From Saprospiraceae bacterium (GTDB lineage Bacteria > Bacteroidota > Bacteroidia > Chitinophagales > Saprospiraceae), in the NCBI GenBank assembly GCA_020630525.1, contig JAHDBF010000012.1, forward strand, positions 3,397 through 38,045: DNA of 34,649 nucleotides. Direction: 5' to 3'. The notes under the pieces are model-generated. The model was not told the origin of the DNA and did no database searches. It saw only the letters and a list, made by a program, of their open reading frames with translations. Position 1 is the stretch's first letter, and every line of letters begins with the position of its first letter. This document shows, in pieces, positions 26,467 to 34,649 of the stretch. The translations under genes and the position numbers were made by a program.

Positions 26467-26868
26467 ATGTCAATGACGGATCCTATAGCAGATTATCTAA
26501 CAAGAGTTAGAAATGCACAGCAAGCTGGGCACAGAGTAGTTGCTATTCCTTCTTCAAAAATGAAAAAAGCTATTACCGAAATACTCTATGATCAAGGGTT
26601 TATACATAAGTATAAATTTGATGACAGCGGCGTACAAGGTACAATCAATATAGCATTAAAATACGATAGAGAAACCAAAGTTGGAACTATCAGAGAGATT
26701 CAAAGAATCAGTAAACCAGGATATAGACAGTATGTAGGTGCTGATAGTATTCCTAGGATTATCAATGGTCTCGGTGTTGCAATCGTTTCTACATCAAGAG
26801 GTGTAATGACAGGAAAACAAGCTGTTTCAGCTAATGTTGGTGGTGAGTTAATTTGTTACGTCTATTAA
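26467..26868 (+). CDS. rpsH: 30S ribosomal protein S8
   Basis: This 133-residue protein organises the central 16S rRNA domain. It opens MSMTDPIADYLTRVRNAQQAG and ends with STSRGVMTGKQA, VGGELICYVY, as in the family. The start at 26467 or at the second Met (26473) cannot be separated; other bacteria use the Met-Ser-Met form as well. rplF starts 19 nt later. Confidence 0.97.
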   Translation: MSMTDPIADYLTRVRNAQQAGHRVVAIPSSKMKKAITEILYDQGFIHKYKFDDSGVQGTINIALKYDRETKVGTIREIQRISKPGYRQYVGADSIPRIINGLGVAIVSTSRGVMTGKQAVSANVGGELICYVY

Positions 26869-26887
26869 TATTATTTAAAAGAGAATT

Positions 26888-27439
26888 ATGTCTAGAATAG
26901 GAAAGGCGCCAATAGAAATTCCAGGTGGAGTGACACTTGATATTAGCAAAAGTAATTTAGTGACTGTCAAAGGTCCTAAGGGTGAGTTGACACAACAAGT
27001 TGATTCTGATCTAGGATTAACACTAGAAGATGGTGTGTTAACAGTTTCAAGACCTACAGAGCAAAAAAGACATAAGTCTTTGCATGGCTTGTACCGTTCT
27101 CTTATCAATAACATGGTTGTTGGTGTGAGCGAAGGTTATGAAAAAACTTTAGAGCTTGTCGGTGTAGGTTACAAAGCGGCAAATTCAGGACAATTATTAG
27201 AACTGACACTCGGGTATTCTCACCCTATTTATTTCTATGTTCCTGATGAAGTAAAAGTGGAAACTGTTACCGAAAAAGGTAAAAATCCTATGGTAAAATT
27301 GGCGAGCCACGATAAACAATTGATCGGGCAAATCGCTGCGAAATTAAAGTCTCTTAGAAAATCTGAACCTTATAAAGGGAAAGGTATCAAGTTTGAAGGA
27401 GAAGTTCTTAGAAGAAAAGCTGGTAAAACTACTGCATAG
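26888..27439 (+). CDS. rplF: 50S ribosomal protein L6
   Basis: This 183-residue protein, at the base of the L7/L12 stalk, has the duplicated L6 fold. [19 protein letters not shown] is the usual opening, and the second repeat reads [25 protein letters not shown], then [41 protein letters not shown], the C-terminal signature. Length is normal. rplR follows after 19 nt. Confidence 0.98.
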   Translation: MSRIGKAPIEIPGGVTLDISKSNLVTVKGPKGELTQQVDSDLGLTLEDGVLTVSRPTEQKRHKSLHGLYRSLINNMVVGVSEGYEKTLELVGVGYKAANSGQLLELTLGYSHPIYFYVPDEVKVETVTEKGKNPMVKLASHDKQLIGQIAAKLKSLRKSEPYKGKGIKFEGEVLRRKAGKTTA

Positions 27440-27458
27440 TATAATTGAATTATATACC

Positions 27459-27791
27459 ATGAAAATTAGTAAAAGAAAAAGAATTCAATACCGAATTAGA
27501 AAAAAAGTTAACGGTACTCAAGACAGACCTAGACTATCGGTATACAGAAGTAATAAAAACATTTATTGTCAAATCATTGATGATGTAAATGGCGTAACCT
27601 TAGCCTCAGCTTCTCCTGGAGAAGGAACTGGTGTAGGTATTGCTCAAGCCAAAGCTGTAGGAACAGCAATAGCAGAAAAAGCAAAAGGCCTTAACATTTC
27701 AAACGTGGTTTTTGATAGGGGTGGATATTTATTTCATGGTAGAATCAAAGCATTAGCAGATGCTGCCAGAGAAAGTGGTTTAAATTTCTAA
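27459..27791 (+). CDS. rplR: 50S ribosomal protein L18
   Basis: This 110-residue 5S rRNA-binding protein starts [19 protein letters not shown] at 27459; a longer in-frame start at 27393 would lie inside rplF and add residues foreign to the family, so it is rejected. [30 protein letters not shown] and the C-terminal [28 protein letters not shown] match L18. rpsE is 9 nt away. Confidence 0.97.
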   Translation: MKISKRKRIQYRIRKKVNGTQDRPRLSVYRSNKNIYCQIIDDVNGVTLASASPGEGTGVGIAQAKAVGTAIAEKAKGLNISNVVFDRGGYLFHGRIKALADAARESGLNF

Positions 27792-27800
27792 TATAGCGCA

Positions 27801-28313
27801 ATGGCAAATAACAAAGGAAAGCAAATAGAAGCTTCAGACGTAAAAGAAAAATTAGTTAGCCTTAACAGAGTTGCGAAAGTAACTAAAGGGGGTCGAACAT
27901 TCAGTTTCGCTGCGCTAGTAGTAGTAGGTGATAGCAACGGAATGGTAGGTCACGGGTTAGGAAAAGCTAGAGATGTATCAGAATCAATCGCTAAAGCCGT
28001 TGATGAAGCTAAAAAGAATTTAGTGAGAGTTCCGTTGATTAAAGGGACGATACCTCATGCTCAATTAGGAAAGTATGGTGCTGGAAAGATTCTTATCAAA
28101 CCAGCAGCAGATGGTACCGGTGTAATTGCAGGTGGAGCCATGAGAGCAGTTTTGGAATTAGCAGGTGTACAGAATGTACTTGCAAAATCACAAGGTTCTT
28201 CTAACCCTCACAACGTTGTAAAAGCAACAATCGATGCATTAAGTAAATTAAGAAATGCACAGCAAATTGCAAAAACTAGAGGAATCTCTATGAAGAAATT
28301 ATTCGAGGGATAA
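27801..28313 (+). CDS. rpsE: 30S ribosomal protein S5
   Basis: This 170-residue protein contributes to accuracy and mRNA entry. The double-stranded-RNA-like N-domain reads [43 protein letters not shown], and the C-domain has [41 protein letters not shown]. Both are complete. rpmD starts 16 nt later. Confidence 0.98.
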   Translation: MANNKGKQIEASDVKEKLVSLNRVAKVTKGGRTFSFAALVVVGDSNGMVGHGLGKARDVSESIAKAVDEAKKNLVRVPLIKGTIPHAQLGKYGAGKILIKPAADGTGVIAGGAMRAVLELAGVQNVLAKSQGSSNPHNVVKATIDALSKLRNAQQIAKTRGISMKKLFEG

Positions 28314-28329
28314 TCCAAAAAAATAAGTA

Positions 28330-28509
28330 ATGGCTAGAGTTAAAATAACACAAGTAAGAAGTACGATCGATAGATCAAAGAGACAAAAAGCCACTATGGC
28401 TGCTCTTGGATTAAGAAAAATGCACCAATCAGTAGAAAAAGACTTAAGTCCTGCTGTAGCTGGTATGATCGAAAAAGTTCAACACTTGTTGAAAATAGAA
28501 GAAGTTTAA
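28330..28509 (+). CDS. rpmD: 50S ribosomal protein L30
   Basis: This 59-residue gene is easily missed because it is so short. It encodes MARVKITQVRSTIDRSKRQK, then ATMAALGLRKMHQSVEKDL and a short C-terminal helix ending KIEEV. The pattern (ITQVRSTIDR, then LGLRKMHQSV) and the place between rpsE and rplO are those of L30. It starts with ATG at 28330 and ends with TAA at 28507-28509. Confidence 0.96.
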   Translation: MARVKITQVRSTIDRSKRQKATMAALGLRKMHQSVEKDLSPAVAGMIEKVQHLLKIEEV

Positions 28510-28533
28510 TTATAAAATTTAATTCATTAGATA

Positions 28534-28980
28534 ATGAATCTGCATACATTGACACCAGCCAAAGGCTCGGTAAAAAGATCAAAAAGAAAAGGAAGAGGAC
28601 AAGGTTCTGGTAAAGGGGGTACCGCTACTAGAGGTCATAAAGGTGCTAAATCTAGATCAGGTTATAAGTCTAAAAGAGCTTTCGAAGGTGGGCAAATGCC
28701 TCTTCAAATGAGATTGCCTAAAAGAGGTTTTAAAAACATCAATAGAGTATCTTATATAGCTTTAAATGTACAAGCGCTTCAGGCAATTTCTGAAAAGTAC
28801 AATACAAAAGATTTATCTCTTGAAAAATTGATTGAACTTGGTATAGTAGACGCTAATGTTAAAGTTAAGTTGCTAGCAAAAGGAGAAATTAAAGATGCCA
28901 TAAATGTGTCAGCACATGCTGCTTCTTCTTCAGCTAAAGAAGCTATTGAAAGCAAAGGTGGATCATTAACCATCGTATAA
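28534..28980 (+). CDS. rplO: 50S ribosomal protein L15
   Basis: This 148-residue protein threads 23S rRNA. MNLHTLTPAKGSVKRSKRKGRGQGSGKGGTATRGHKGAKSRSG is the N-terminal RNA-binding arm; FEGGQMPLQMRLPKRGF follows. The C-terminal L18e-like part ends ESKGGSLTIV. It is 8 nt before secY, the standard partner. Confidence 0.98.
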   Translation: MNLHTLTPAKGSVKRSKRKGRGQGSGKGGTATRGHKGAKSRSGYKSKRAFEGGQMPLQMRLPKRGFKNINRVSYIALNVQALQAISEKYNTKDLSLEKLIELGIVDANVKVKLLAKGEIKDAINVSAHAASSSAKEAIESKGGSLTIV

Positions 28981-28988
28981 TTTAGATT

Positions 28989-30356
28989 ATGAATAAGTTT
29001 TTCGAGACACTAAGGAATATTTGGAGTATTAAAGAATTGCGTGAAAGAATTACATTCACATTATTAATTCTTGCAGTATACCGATTAGGATCTTTTATTG
29101 TTTTACCTGGCGTTAATGCCTCCGCATTGGATACAGCTGCTGCTGCAAGAGGAGCGAATGATATCTTAGGTTTAATCAATACCTTTTCTGGTGGTGCATT
29201 TAATAATGCTGCAATATTTGCATTAGGTATTATGCCTTATATTACTGCATCTATCATTATCCAATTATTGGGATTCGCAGTTCCTTATTTCCAAAGACTA
29301 CAATCTAAAGAAGGGGAGTCGGGAAGAAAGAAAATTACTCAAATCACCAGATTACTGACTGTATTTATAACCTTAGTACAAGGTGGTGCATATCTTACTT
29401 ACATTAATTCCACACCAGGTGCAGTTAGTAGTTCTATCGATCCAACTATTTTCTGGATCAGTAATATTATTATTCTATCTACTGGTACAATATTCGCAAT
29501 GTGGTTGGGTGAGAAAATTACAGATAAAGGAATTGGAAATGGTATTTCTCTATTAATAATGATTGGTATTATTGCAACTTTACCAGTAGCATTTTTTGCA
29601 GAATTACAAACGCAGTTTGTTAGCTCTCCACTAATATTTATTATAGAAATAGCAGTTCTATTCTTAACAGTATTAGCAACAGTATTAATCGTCCAAGGTG
29701 TAAGAAGAATTCCAATTCAGTTCGCTAAAAGAATGGTTGGAAGAACTAATTCAAGTATGCCAGTAGCAGGAGCAAGAGATTATATTCCATTAAAAGTGAA
29801 TGCGGCAGGTGTAATGCCAATTATATTTGCTCAAGCGATTATGTTCTTACCAGTTTCTATCGGACAATGGTTGTCAAAAGATGGAGGCACTCCAGGTGAT
29901 TTTATATTGAGTTTATCAGATTGGAAGTCAATTCCATATAATGTTATATTCTTTTTATTGGTTGTATTATTTACTTATGTGTATACAGCATTATTAGTAA
30001 ATCCACAACAATATGCAGAATATTTAAAAAGACAAAATGCGTTTATTCCAGGCGTTAAGCCAGGTTTACCTACACAAGAATATATAGATTCATTAACGAC
30101 TAGAGTAACACTACCGGGTTCATTCTTTTTAGGATTGATATCTATATTCCCAGCATTTGTTGCTGCGGCGGGTGTAAATGATGCTTTTGCAATATTTTTT
30201 GGTGGAACATCATTATTGATTTTAGTAGCAGTAGTATTAGATACTTTACAGCAAATAGAATCATATTTATTACTTAGAAAGTATGATGGTCTAGTAAAGT
30301 CAGGAAAGGTAAAAGGACGTAGTAGTGGTATGCAAACAATTGGAGCTGGAATGTAA
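28989..30356 (+). CDS. secY: Protein translocase channel subunit SecY
   Basis: This 455-residue inner-membrane protein forms the channel of the Sec translocase with SecE and SecG. Ten hydrophobic helices can be traced from about residue 20 to 435. Conserved pieces are VYRLGSFIVLPGV in helix 1, the periplasmic plug region SGGAFNNAAIFALGIMPYITASIIIQLL, QRLQSKEGESGRKKITQ in the first cytoplasmic loop and WLGEKITDKGIGNGISLLIM. The cytoplasmic loop before helix 9 contains GVKPGLPTQEYIDS. Length is normal. adk, often next to secY in other phyla, is absent and map follows directly after 12 nt. Confidence 0.98.
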   Translation: MNKFFETLRNIWSIKELRERITFTLLILAVYRLGSFIVLPGVNASALDTAAAARGANDILGLINTFSGGAFNNAAIFALGIMPYITASIIIQLLGFAVPYFQRLQSKEGESGRKKITQITRLLTVFITLVQGGAYLTYINSTPGAVSSSIDPTIFWISNIIILSTGTIFAMWLGEKITDKGIGNGISLLIMIGIIATLPVAFFAELQTQFVSSPLIFIIEIAVLFLTVLATVLIVQGVRRIPIQFAKRMVGRTNSSMPVAGARDYIPLKVNAAGVMPIIFAQAIMFLPVSIGQWLSKDGGTPGDFILSLSDWKSIPYNVIFFLLVVLFTYVYTALLVNPQQYAEYLKRQNAFIPGVKPGLPTQEYIDSLTTRVTLPGSFFLGLISIFPAFVAAAGVNDAFAIFFGGTSLLILVAVVLDTLQQIESYLLLRKYDGLVKSGKVKGRSSGMQTIGAGM

Positions 30357-30368
30357 TCCAGCCTAAGC

Positions 30369-31169
30369 ATGATTTACTACAAAACAGAAGAGGAAATAGA
30401 ACTGATAAGGCAGAGTTGTCTATTAGTTTCAAAAACACTCGCTCATGTAGGATCAATGTTAAAACCAGGAATTACAGGATTTGATATTGACAAAGCAGCA
30501 GAAGAGTTTATAAGGGACCATAAAGCTGTTCCCGGTTTCAAAGGATATAATGATTTTCCAGCAACATTATGTATTTCAAAAAACGAGGTTGTTGTACATG
30601 GAATTCCTACAGATGAACCATTTAAAGAGACGGATGTACTTTCGATTGATTGTGGAGTTTATATGAATGAATTTTATGGTGATGCTGCATACACCTTTGC
30701 TTTTACTGAAGTAAATAGAGAAACAATGGATCTCTTGGTAGCAACAGAAAAAAGCCTATATAAAGGTATTGAACAAGCAGTTGTTGGAAATAGAATTGGA
30801 GATATAAGTTTTGCGATTCAGTCATATACAGAAAAAGAAATGGGTTACGGAGTAGTAAGAGAATTGGTCGGGCATGGATTAGGCAGAAACTTACATGAAT
30901 CTCCAGAAGTACCAAATTATGGAATGAGAGGAAGAGGTTCTAAATTACAAAGTGGCTTGGTTATAGCAATCGAACCAATGATTAATCTAGGAACAAGAAG
31001 AATAGTGAATTCAAATGACGGTTGGACAATTCGCACAAGAGATAGAAAAATTTCGGCACATTATGAACATTCGATTGCAGTGAAAGAGGAAGGGCCAGAC
31101 ATTCTATCAGATCATAGCTTTTTAAAGGAAGCTATAAAAAATAATAAAAATTTAAGCGTAATTGAATAA
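30369..31169 (+). CDS. map: Methionine aminopeptidase, type I
   Basis: This 266-residue cytoplasmic metalloenzyme removes the initiator Met from new proteins. The five metal ligands are visible as D94 (SIDCGVY), D105 (YGDAA), H169 (VGHGLG), E202 (IEPM) and E233 (HYEHSIAV), with substrate-contact His78 and His176. Type I is shown by the absence of the helical insert. It lies between secY and infA, replacing the adk-map pair of other bacteria; this is usual in Bacteroidota. Confidence 0.97.
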   Translation: MIYYKTEEEIELIRQSCLLVSKTLAHVGSMLKPGITGFDIDKAAEEFIRDHKAVPGFKGYNDFPATLCISKNEVVVHGIPTDEPFKETDVLSIDCGVYMNEFYGDAAYTFAFTEVNRETMDLLVATEKSLYKGIEQAVVGNRIGDISFAIQSYTEKEMGYGVVRELVGHGLGRNLHESPEVPNYGMRGRGSKLQSGLVIAIEPMINLGTRRIVNSNDGWTIRTRDRKISAHYEHSIAVKEEGPDILSDHSFLKEAIKNNKNLSVIE

Positions 31170-31198
31170 AAAAACCGATATTTGCACTCCGATTTATT

Positions 31199-31417
31199 AT
31201 GGCTAAGCAAGAATTAATAAAACAAGACGGCGTTATTGAGGAATCTTTGTCTAACGCAATGTTCAGAGTAAGGTTAGAAAACGATCATTTGATCGTAGCA
31301 ACCATCTCTGGAAAAATGAGAATGAATTATATTAGAATTCTTCCTGGAGATAAGGTTTCTGTAGAAATGTCTCCTTATGATCTATCAAGAGGAAGAATTA
31401 CTTATCGATATAAATAG
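31199..31417 (+). CDS. infA: Translation initiation factor IF-1
   Basis: This 72-residue OB-fold factor binds the A site of the 30S during initiation. [72 protein letters not shown] is essentially consensus; short diagnostic parts are [21 protein letters not shown] and [11 protein letters not shown]. The ATTTGC string at 31180-31185 in the 29-nt gap before it resembles a weak -7 element (GATATTTG). rpmJ follows after 3 nt. Confidence 0.98.
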   Translation: MAKQELIKQDGVIEESLSNAMFRVRLENDHLIVATISGKMRMNYIRILPGDKVSVEMSPYDLSRGRITYRYK

Positions 31418-31420
31418 ATT

Positions 31421-31537
31421 ATGAAAGTAAGAGCATCAATTAAAAAGAGAAGTACTGATTGCAAAATAGTACGCCGTAAAGGTAAACTGTATGTAATCAA
31501 TAAAAAGAATCCTAGGTTTAAACAAAGACAAGGTTAA
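31421..31537 (+). CDS. rpmJ: 50S ribosomal protein L36, zinc-free form
   Basis: A 38-residue gene, too short for most gene finders. It starts [20 protein letters not shown] and ends [12 protein letters not shown]. Of the four zinc ligands of the classical form (Cys11, Cys14, Cys27, His33), only Cys14 is kept; the others are Ser, Asn and Phe, so this is the zinc-independent type. It sits in the usual infA-rpmJ-rpsM order. Confidence 0.96.
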   Translation: MKVRASIKKRSTDCKIVRRKGKLYVINKKNPRFKQRQG

Positions 31538-31539
31538 TC

Positions 31540-31917
31540 ATGGCAAGGATAGCAGGTGTAGATTTACCCAAAGATAAAAGAGGCATTATTGGCCTGACTT
31601 ACATTTATGGTATTGGTAGTACCAAAGCAAGTGAAATATTAGCCGCTTGTAGCGTAAGTGAAGATACTAAAATTAGAGAATGGTCTGATGATAACATTCG
31701 TTCCATTTCTGCATTAATCCAAGACAGCTATACAGTTGAAGGGGAGTTAAGAAGTGAAATTCAGATGAACATTAAACGTCTGATGGATATCGCTTGTTAT
31801 CGTGGACTTAGACATAGAAGAGGTCTCCCAGTAAACGGGCAAAGAACGCGTACCAATGCGCGTACTAGAAAAGGAAGAAAGAAAACTGTCGCAAACAAAA
31901 AGAAAGCAACTAAATAA
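31540..31917 (+). CDS. rpsM: 30S ribosomal protein S13
   Basis: This 125-residue head protein touches the P-site tRNA and S19. The opening [34 protein letters not shown] and the C-terminal helical tail [36 protein letters not shown] are complete. It starts 2 nt after rpmJ and precedes rpsK by 6 nt. In E. coli S4 binds a pseudoknot in the rpsM leader; with only 2 nt after rpmJ no such leader can exist here outside coding DNA. Confidence 0.98.
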   Translation: MARIAGVDLPKDKRGIIGLTYIYGIGSTKASEILAACSVSEDTKIREWSDDNIRSISALIQDSYTVEGELRSEIQMNIKRLMDIACYRGLRHRRGLPVNGQRTRTNARTRKGRKKTVANKKKATK

Positions 31918-31923
31918 TTCGAT

Positions 31924-32304
31924 ATGGCGCAGGCAAGAAAAAGAAAAAAGGTTAAATGCGATCCAGAAGGGATTGTATACATTAAAGCTAGCTTTAATAA
32001 TATCATTATTTCGCTTTGTAACAAAGCTGGTCAGGTAATCTCTTGGTCTTCTGCTGGAAAGCAAGGATTTAGAGGTTCTAAGAAAAACACACCTTATGCA
32101 GCCCAAGTTGCAGCTGGTGATGCTGGTCAAGTTGCTTTTGATGCAGGAATGAGATTCGCAGAAGTTTTTGTTAAAGGTCCTGGTTCAGGAAGAGAGGCAG
32201 CTATCAGAGCAATCGACGGTCTTGGCATAAAGATTACAAAAATTAAGGATGTTACTCCAATGCCACATAATGGATGTCGTCCTCCTAAGAAAAGAAGAGT
32301 TTAA
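31924..32304 (+). CDS. rpsK: 30S ribosomal protein S11
   Basis: This 126-residue platform protein near the Shine-Dalgarno/anti-Shine-Dalgarno region reads [46 protein letters not shown], then [46 protein letters not shown], the conserved C-terminus with its basic tail. Bacteroidota S11 is known to cover the anti-SD together with S18 and S21, matching the lack of SD sequences in this window. Confidence 0.98.
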   Translation: MAQARKRKKVKCDPEGIVYIKASFNNIIISLCNKAGQVISWSSAGKQGFRGSKKNTPYAAQVAAGDAGQVAFDAGMRFAEVFVKGPGSGREAAIRAIDGLGIKITKIKDVTPMPHNGCRPPKKRRV

Positions 32305-32326
32305 TTCAATTTAACTATTACCTAGA

Positions 32327-32941
32327 ATGGCAAGATATACAGGTCCAAAAACTAAAAAAGCAAGAGCATTCGGAGAGGCTATTTACGGTCCAGATAGAAG
32401 TTTCGAAAAGAGAAAGTATCCTCCTGGACAACATGGGGCTAACAGAAGAAGAAAGAAACAAAAGTCTGATTATGCTGTTCAATTGCTAGAAAAACAAAAA
32501 GCTAAATATACTTACGGTATACTAGAAAGACAATTTAGAAACTTGTTCGAAAAAGCAAGTAGAAAGTCTGGAGTAACTGGTGAGATATTATTACAATATT
32601 TAGAAGCAAGACTAGATAACACCGTTTATAGATTAGGATTATCTCCTACTAGAAGAGGTGCCAGACAATTGGTGACGCATAAGCACATATTAGTAAATGG
32701 TATATTGACTAATGTGCCTTCTTGCAAACTAAGACCTGGTGATGTAATTTCTGTAAGAAATAAATCAAAAAATCTAAGTGTAATTACTGATTCTATTGGT
32801 GCTAACTCAAGAAACAATAAGTGGTCTTGGTTGGAATGGAATGCAGATAGACAAGAAGGAAAGTTTTTGGAGTATCCAGAAAGAGATAATATTCCTGAAA
32901 AGATTAACGAGCAGTTAATCGTGGAATTATATTCTAAGTAA
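32327..32941 (+). CDS. rpsD: 30S ribosomal protein S4
   Basis: This 204-residue primary binder of 16S rRNA is the zinc-free form: the N-terminal Cys cluster is absent ([21 protein letters not shown]). Other pieces are [52 protein letters not shown] and the S4 RNA-binding domain [17 protein letters not shown]. It ends 66 nt before rpoA, where a U-tailed hairpin lies. S4 represses the alpha operon in E. coli; whether it acts here is not known. Confidence 0.98.
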   Translation: MARYTGPKTKKARAFGEAIYGPDRSFEKRKYPPGQHGANRRRKKQKSDYAVQLLEKQKAKYTYGILERQFRNLFEKASRKSGVTGEILLQYLEARLDNTVYRLGLSPTRRGARQLVTHKHILVNGILTNVPSCKLRPGDVISVRNKSKNLSVITDSIGANSRNNKWSWLEWNADRQEGKFLEYPERDNIPEKINEQLIVELYSK

Positions 32942-32943
32942 CG

Positions 32944-32983
32944 AAAATGGTCGGTAACTTTAAGTTATTGACCTCATTTTTTT
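32944..32983 (+). terminator. U-tailed hairpin between rpsD and rpoA, attenuator or processing site
   Basis: GGTCGGTAAC (32949-32958) pairs with GTTATTGACC (32964-32973) through ten pairs, two of them G-U, with a 5-nt TTTAA loop. A-T pairs extend the base (AAAAT with ATTTT) past a 2-nt bulge and a run of seven T (32977-32983) follows. The G-U pairs are stable only in the plus-strand RNA. Since rpoA and rplQ follow, it probably ends or slows only part of transcription. Confidence 0.55.
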
Positions 32984-33007
32984 CTCCTAAAATTCACAAA
33001 TTATAAT

Positions 33008-34006
33008 ATGAGCATATTAAATTTTCAGAAACCTGACAAAATCTTATTACAAAAAGCAACTGATTTTGAAGGTACATTTGAATTTAAGCCTCTAGAGCCT
33101 GGTTTTGGTCAAACAATTGGAAACTCTCTAAGAAGAATTTTACTTTCTTCGCTAGAAGGATTTGCAATTACTGCCGTTAGAATTGCTGGTGTTGATCACG
33201 AATTTGCTACCATTAAAGGTGTAGTAGAAGATATGGTTGATATAATCTTAAACTTAAAGCAAGTTAGAATTAAGCCGCTTTTAGATGAGGATAATTTGGT
33301 TGAAGAGAAAATCTACCTTACTATTTCTGGTCAAGAACAATTCTTAGCAGGAGATATTGAGAAAAATACCAATGTTTTCAAAGTACTAAACCCAGATCAC
33401 TTAATCTGTAGAATGGATGCAACCGTAAATTTAGAAATTGAATTTACTGTTTCTAAAGGTAGAGGTTATGTTGGTGGAGAAGAAAATATTAGAAAAGATG
33501 CACCTATTGGGGAAATCGCAGTTGATGCTATTTATACTCCAATCAAAAAGGTAGCTTATAAAATAGAAAATACTAGGGTAGGTCAAAGAACAGATTATGA
33601 GAAATTACTCATGACAATTCAGACTGATGGAACTATCCATCCGGAAGAAGCGGTAAAATCTGCATCTAGAATTATGATCCAACACCTTATGCTAATCACG
33701 GACGAAAACATAACGTTCGAAGACGCAACAAAGAGTGATGACAATATCGTAGATGAGCACATCTTACATATGCGTAAGTTATTGAAAACTTCACTAGAAG
33801 ATTTAGATCTTTCTGTGAGAGCATACAACTGCTTGAAAGCGGCTAAGATTAACTCTTTAGGTGAAATGGTAAAATATGATACTCATGAGTTATTGAAGTT
33901 CAGAAACTTCGGTAAAAAATCATTGGTAGAAATAGAAGAATTATTACAAAACAAAGGCCTTACTTTCGGTATGGATCTTTCAAAATATAAATTAGACGAA
34001 GAGTAA
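33008..34006 (+). CDS. rpoA: RNA polymerase alpha subunit
   Basis: This 332-residue subunit assembles core RNA polymerase as a dimer. The N-terminal domain has [51 protein letters not shown] and, after about residue 150, [34 protein letters not shown]. The C-terminal domain (about 253-315) with [23 protein letters not shown] and [13 protein letters not shown] binds UP elements and activators. Length is standard. It lies 66 nt after rpsD behind the U-tailed hairpin and 129 nt before rplQ, the longest gap inside the ribosomal cluster. Confidence 0.98.
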   Translation: MSILNFQKPDKILLQKATDFEGTFEFKPLEPGFGQTIGNSLRRILLSSLEGFAITAVRIAGVDHEFATIKGVVEDMVDIILNLKQVRIKPLLDEDNLVEEKIYLTISGQEQFLAGDIEKNTNVFKVLNPDHLICRMDATVNLEIEFTVSKGRGYVGGEENIRKDAPIGEIAVDAIYTPIKKVAYKIENTRVGQRTDYEKLLMTIQTDGTIHPEEAVKSASRIMIQHLMLITDENITFEDATKSDDNIVDEHILHMRKLLKTSLEDLDLSVRAYNCLKAAKINSLGEMVKYDTHELLKFRNFGKKSLVEIEELLQNKGLTFGMDLSKYKLDEE

Positions 34007-34018
34007 TCTTCTCTGATT

Positions 34019-34107
34019 TAATCGCCCAGCTCGGCTAAAACGCCGGATTTATTTAACGCGATTTGTTTACTAAGAGAGTAATTTCCTAAAGCTGGAACTC
34101 AGGAAAC
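34019..34107 (+). ncRNA. Structured element between rpoA and rplQ (candidate cis-RNA)
   Basis: In the 129-nt gap, AATCGC (34020-34025) pairs with GCGATT (34058-34063), enclosing CGGC/GCCG (34032-34035 with 34042-34045, loop TAAAAC). TTAC/GTAA (34067-34070 with 34078-34081) forms a small stem, and TTTCCT/AGGAAA (34082-34087 with 34101-34106) a fourth hairpin. The loop of the last holds AGCTGG (34090-34095), the exact complement of CCAGCT (34026-34031) in the first element, so a pseudoknot or kissing contact is possible. The stretch is richer in G and C than flanking spacers. No T-run follows, so it is not a terminator. Confidence 0.4.
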
Positions 34108-34135
34108 TTAAAGTGATAAATCAAAATTAATTGTC

Positions 34136-34618
34136 ATGAGACACGGAAAAAAATTCAACCACTTAGGTAGAAAAAAAGGACACAGAAAAGCCTTGCTAAG
34201 AAACTTATCTTTATCTCTTATTGAGCATAAAAGAATCAATACAACCTTAGCAAAAGCAAAAGCTTTAAGAACACACATTGAGCCTATTTTAACTAAGGCT
34301 AAAACCAATACGCAACATTCAAGAAGAACAGCGTTTTCTTACTTACAAAGTAATGATGCACTTAATGAATTGTTCGGTGTTATTGCTGAAAAAATTGCAG
34401 ATAGACCAGGAGGATATTGTAGAATTATCAAGACTGGCACAAGAAAAGGTGATGCAGCTGAAATGGCAATGATAGAATTGGTTGATTTTAACACATTAAT
34501 GTTAGAAAACAAATCATCTAAGCCTAAGACAAGAAGAAGTAGAAGAGGTGGAGGAAAGAAAGCGGCAGCAGCAGTTGCAGCTCCAGTAGTCGAAAAAGCA
34601 TCTTCTGAGGAAGAATAG
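34136..34618 (+). CDS. rplQ: 50S ribosomal protein L17 with C-terminal extension
   Basis: This 160-residue tunnel-exit protein opens [45 protein letters not shown], then [29 protein letters not shown], the complete fold by about residue 125. The remaining 35 residues ([33 protein letters not shown]) are a Lys/Arg, Ala and Glu tail, seen as well in other Bacteroidota. It closes the cluster; the 31 nt left after its stop are A-rich and show no terminator before the window ends. Confidence 0.98.
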   Translation: MRHGKKFNHLGRKKGHRKALLRNLSLSLIEHKRINTTLAKAKALRTHIEPILTKAKTNTQHSRRTAFSYLQSNDALNELFGVIAEKIADRPGGYCRIIKTGTRKGDAAEMAMIELVDFNTLMLENKSSKPKTRRSRRGGGKKAAAAVAAPVVEKASSEEE

Positions 34619-34649
34619 TAAATAAAAGCAAAAAAATATTAAAAAGGCA

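Noticed and set aside
27393-27458. Longer start for L18 inside rplF
   Set aside because: It would add 22 residues not found in L18, and [12 protein letters not shown] at 27459 is the family-like start.
31151-31184. Full promoter before infA
   Set aside because: The -7 candidate reads GATATTTG, missing the TA pair, and no TTTG lies at the right distance.
1-34649. tRNA genes, rRNA, transposases, phage or defence genes
   Set aside because: None was seen by reading; all large open frames are explained by the listed genes.

Overview
The window is chromosomal DNA from an AT-rich member of the Bacteroidota. Three things point there: two exact Bacteroidota-type promoters (TTTG, 19 nt, TAnnTTTG) upstream of rpsL and rpsJ; a ribosomal supercluster in the Bacteroidota order (str, S10, spc and alpha fused, no tuf after fusA, map directly after secY, infA-rpmJ before rpsM); and A-rich start contexts mostly without Shine-Dalgarno sequences. 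Gene content does not fix the genus; a marine or environmental Saprospiria/Cytophagia-like lineage is only a guess.

Left part (1-10,216), mixed housekeeping and envelope genes: a cysQ-type phosphatase converging with a bifunctional penicillin-binding protein 1A; a secreted Lys/Ala/Glu-rich coiled-coil protein; a WaaE-like glycosyltransferase overlapping a membrane-attached thioredoxin-like protein; a frameshifted coding-like remnant; a Crp/Fnr regulator; a TlpA-like thioredoxin; and a large secreted M14 zinc carboxypeptidase. Most of these act in or on the envelope (peptidoglycan, surface glycan, thiol redox, peptide scavenging).

Middle part (10,246-15,741): a tightly packed plus-strand run of a small two-helix membrane protein, a Gfo/Idh/MocA oxidoreductase, a lipoprotein, a WcaJ-like polyprenyl-phosphate sugar transferase, shikimate dehydrogenase and proline dehydrogenase. 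It ends against a convergent CoA-binding-domain gene. About 420 nt of very AT-rich non-coding DNA then separates this part from the ribosomal genes.

Right part (16,538-34,618): rpsL-rpsG-fusA, then rpsJ-rplC-rplD-rplW-rplB-rpsS-rplV-rpsC-rplP-rpmC-rpsQ-rplN-rplX-rplE-rpsN-rpsH-rplF-rplR-rpsE-rpmD-rplO-secY-map-infA-rpmJ-rpsM-rpsK-rpsD-rpoA-rplQ. All are on the plus strand and look intact. They supply both ribosomal subunits, the translocase channel, N-terminal Met removal, IF-1 and the RNA polymerase alpha subunit. S14, L36 and S4 are zinc-independent forms, and S3 has an Arg/Gly/Asn-rich tail made by a 36-nt duplication.

I found no clear new multi-gene system. The least explained signals are a GC-richer, multi-hairpin element between rpoA and rplQ with a possible loop-to-stem contact, a U-tailed hairpin between rpsD and rpoA, a perfect 17-bp inverted repeat abutting the cysQ promoter, and the frameshifted remnant after the thioredoxin-like gene. 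No tRNA, rRNA, CRISPR array, transposase or prophage gene was seen.
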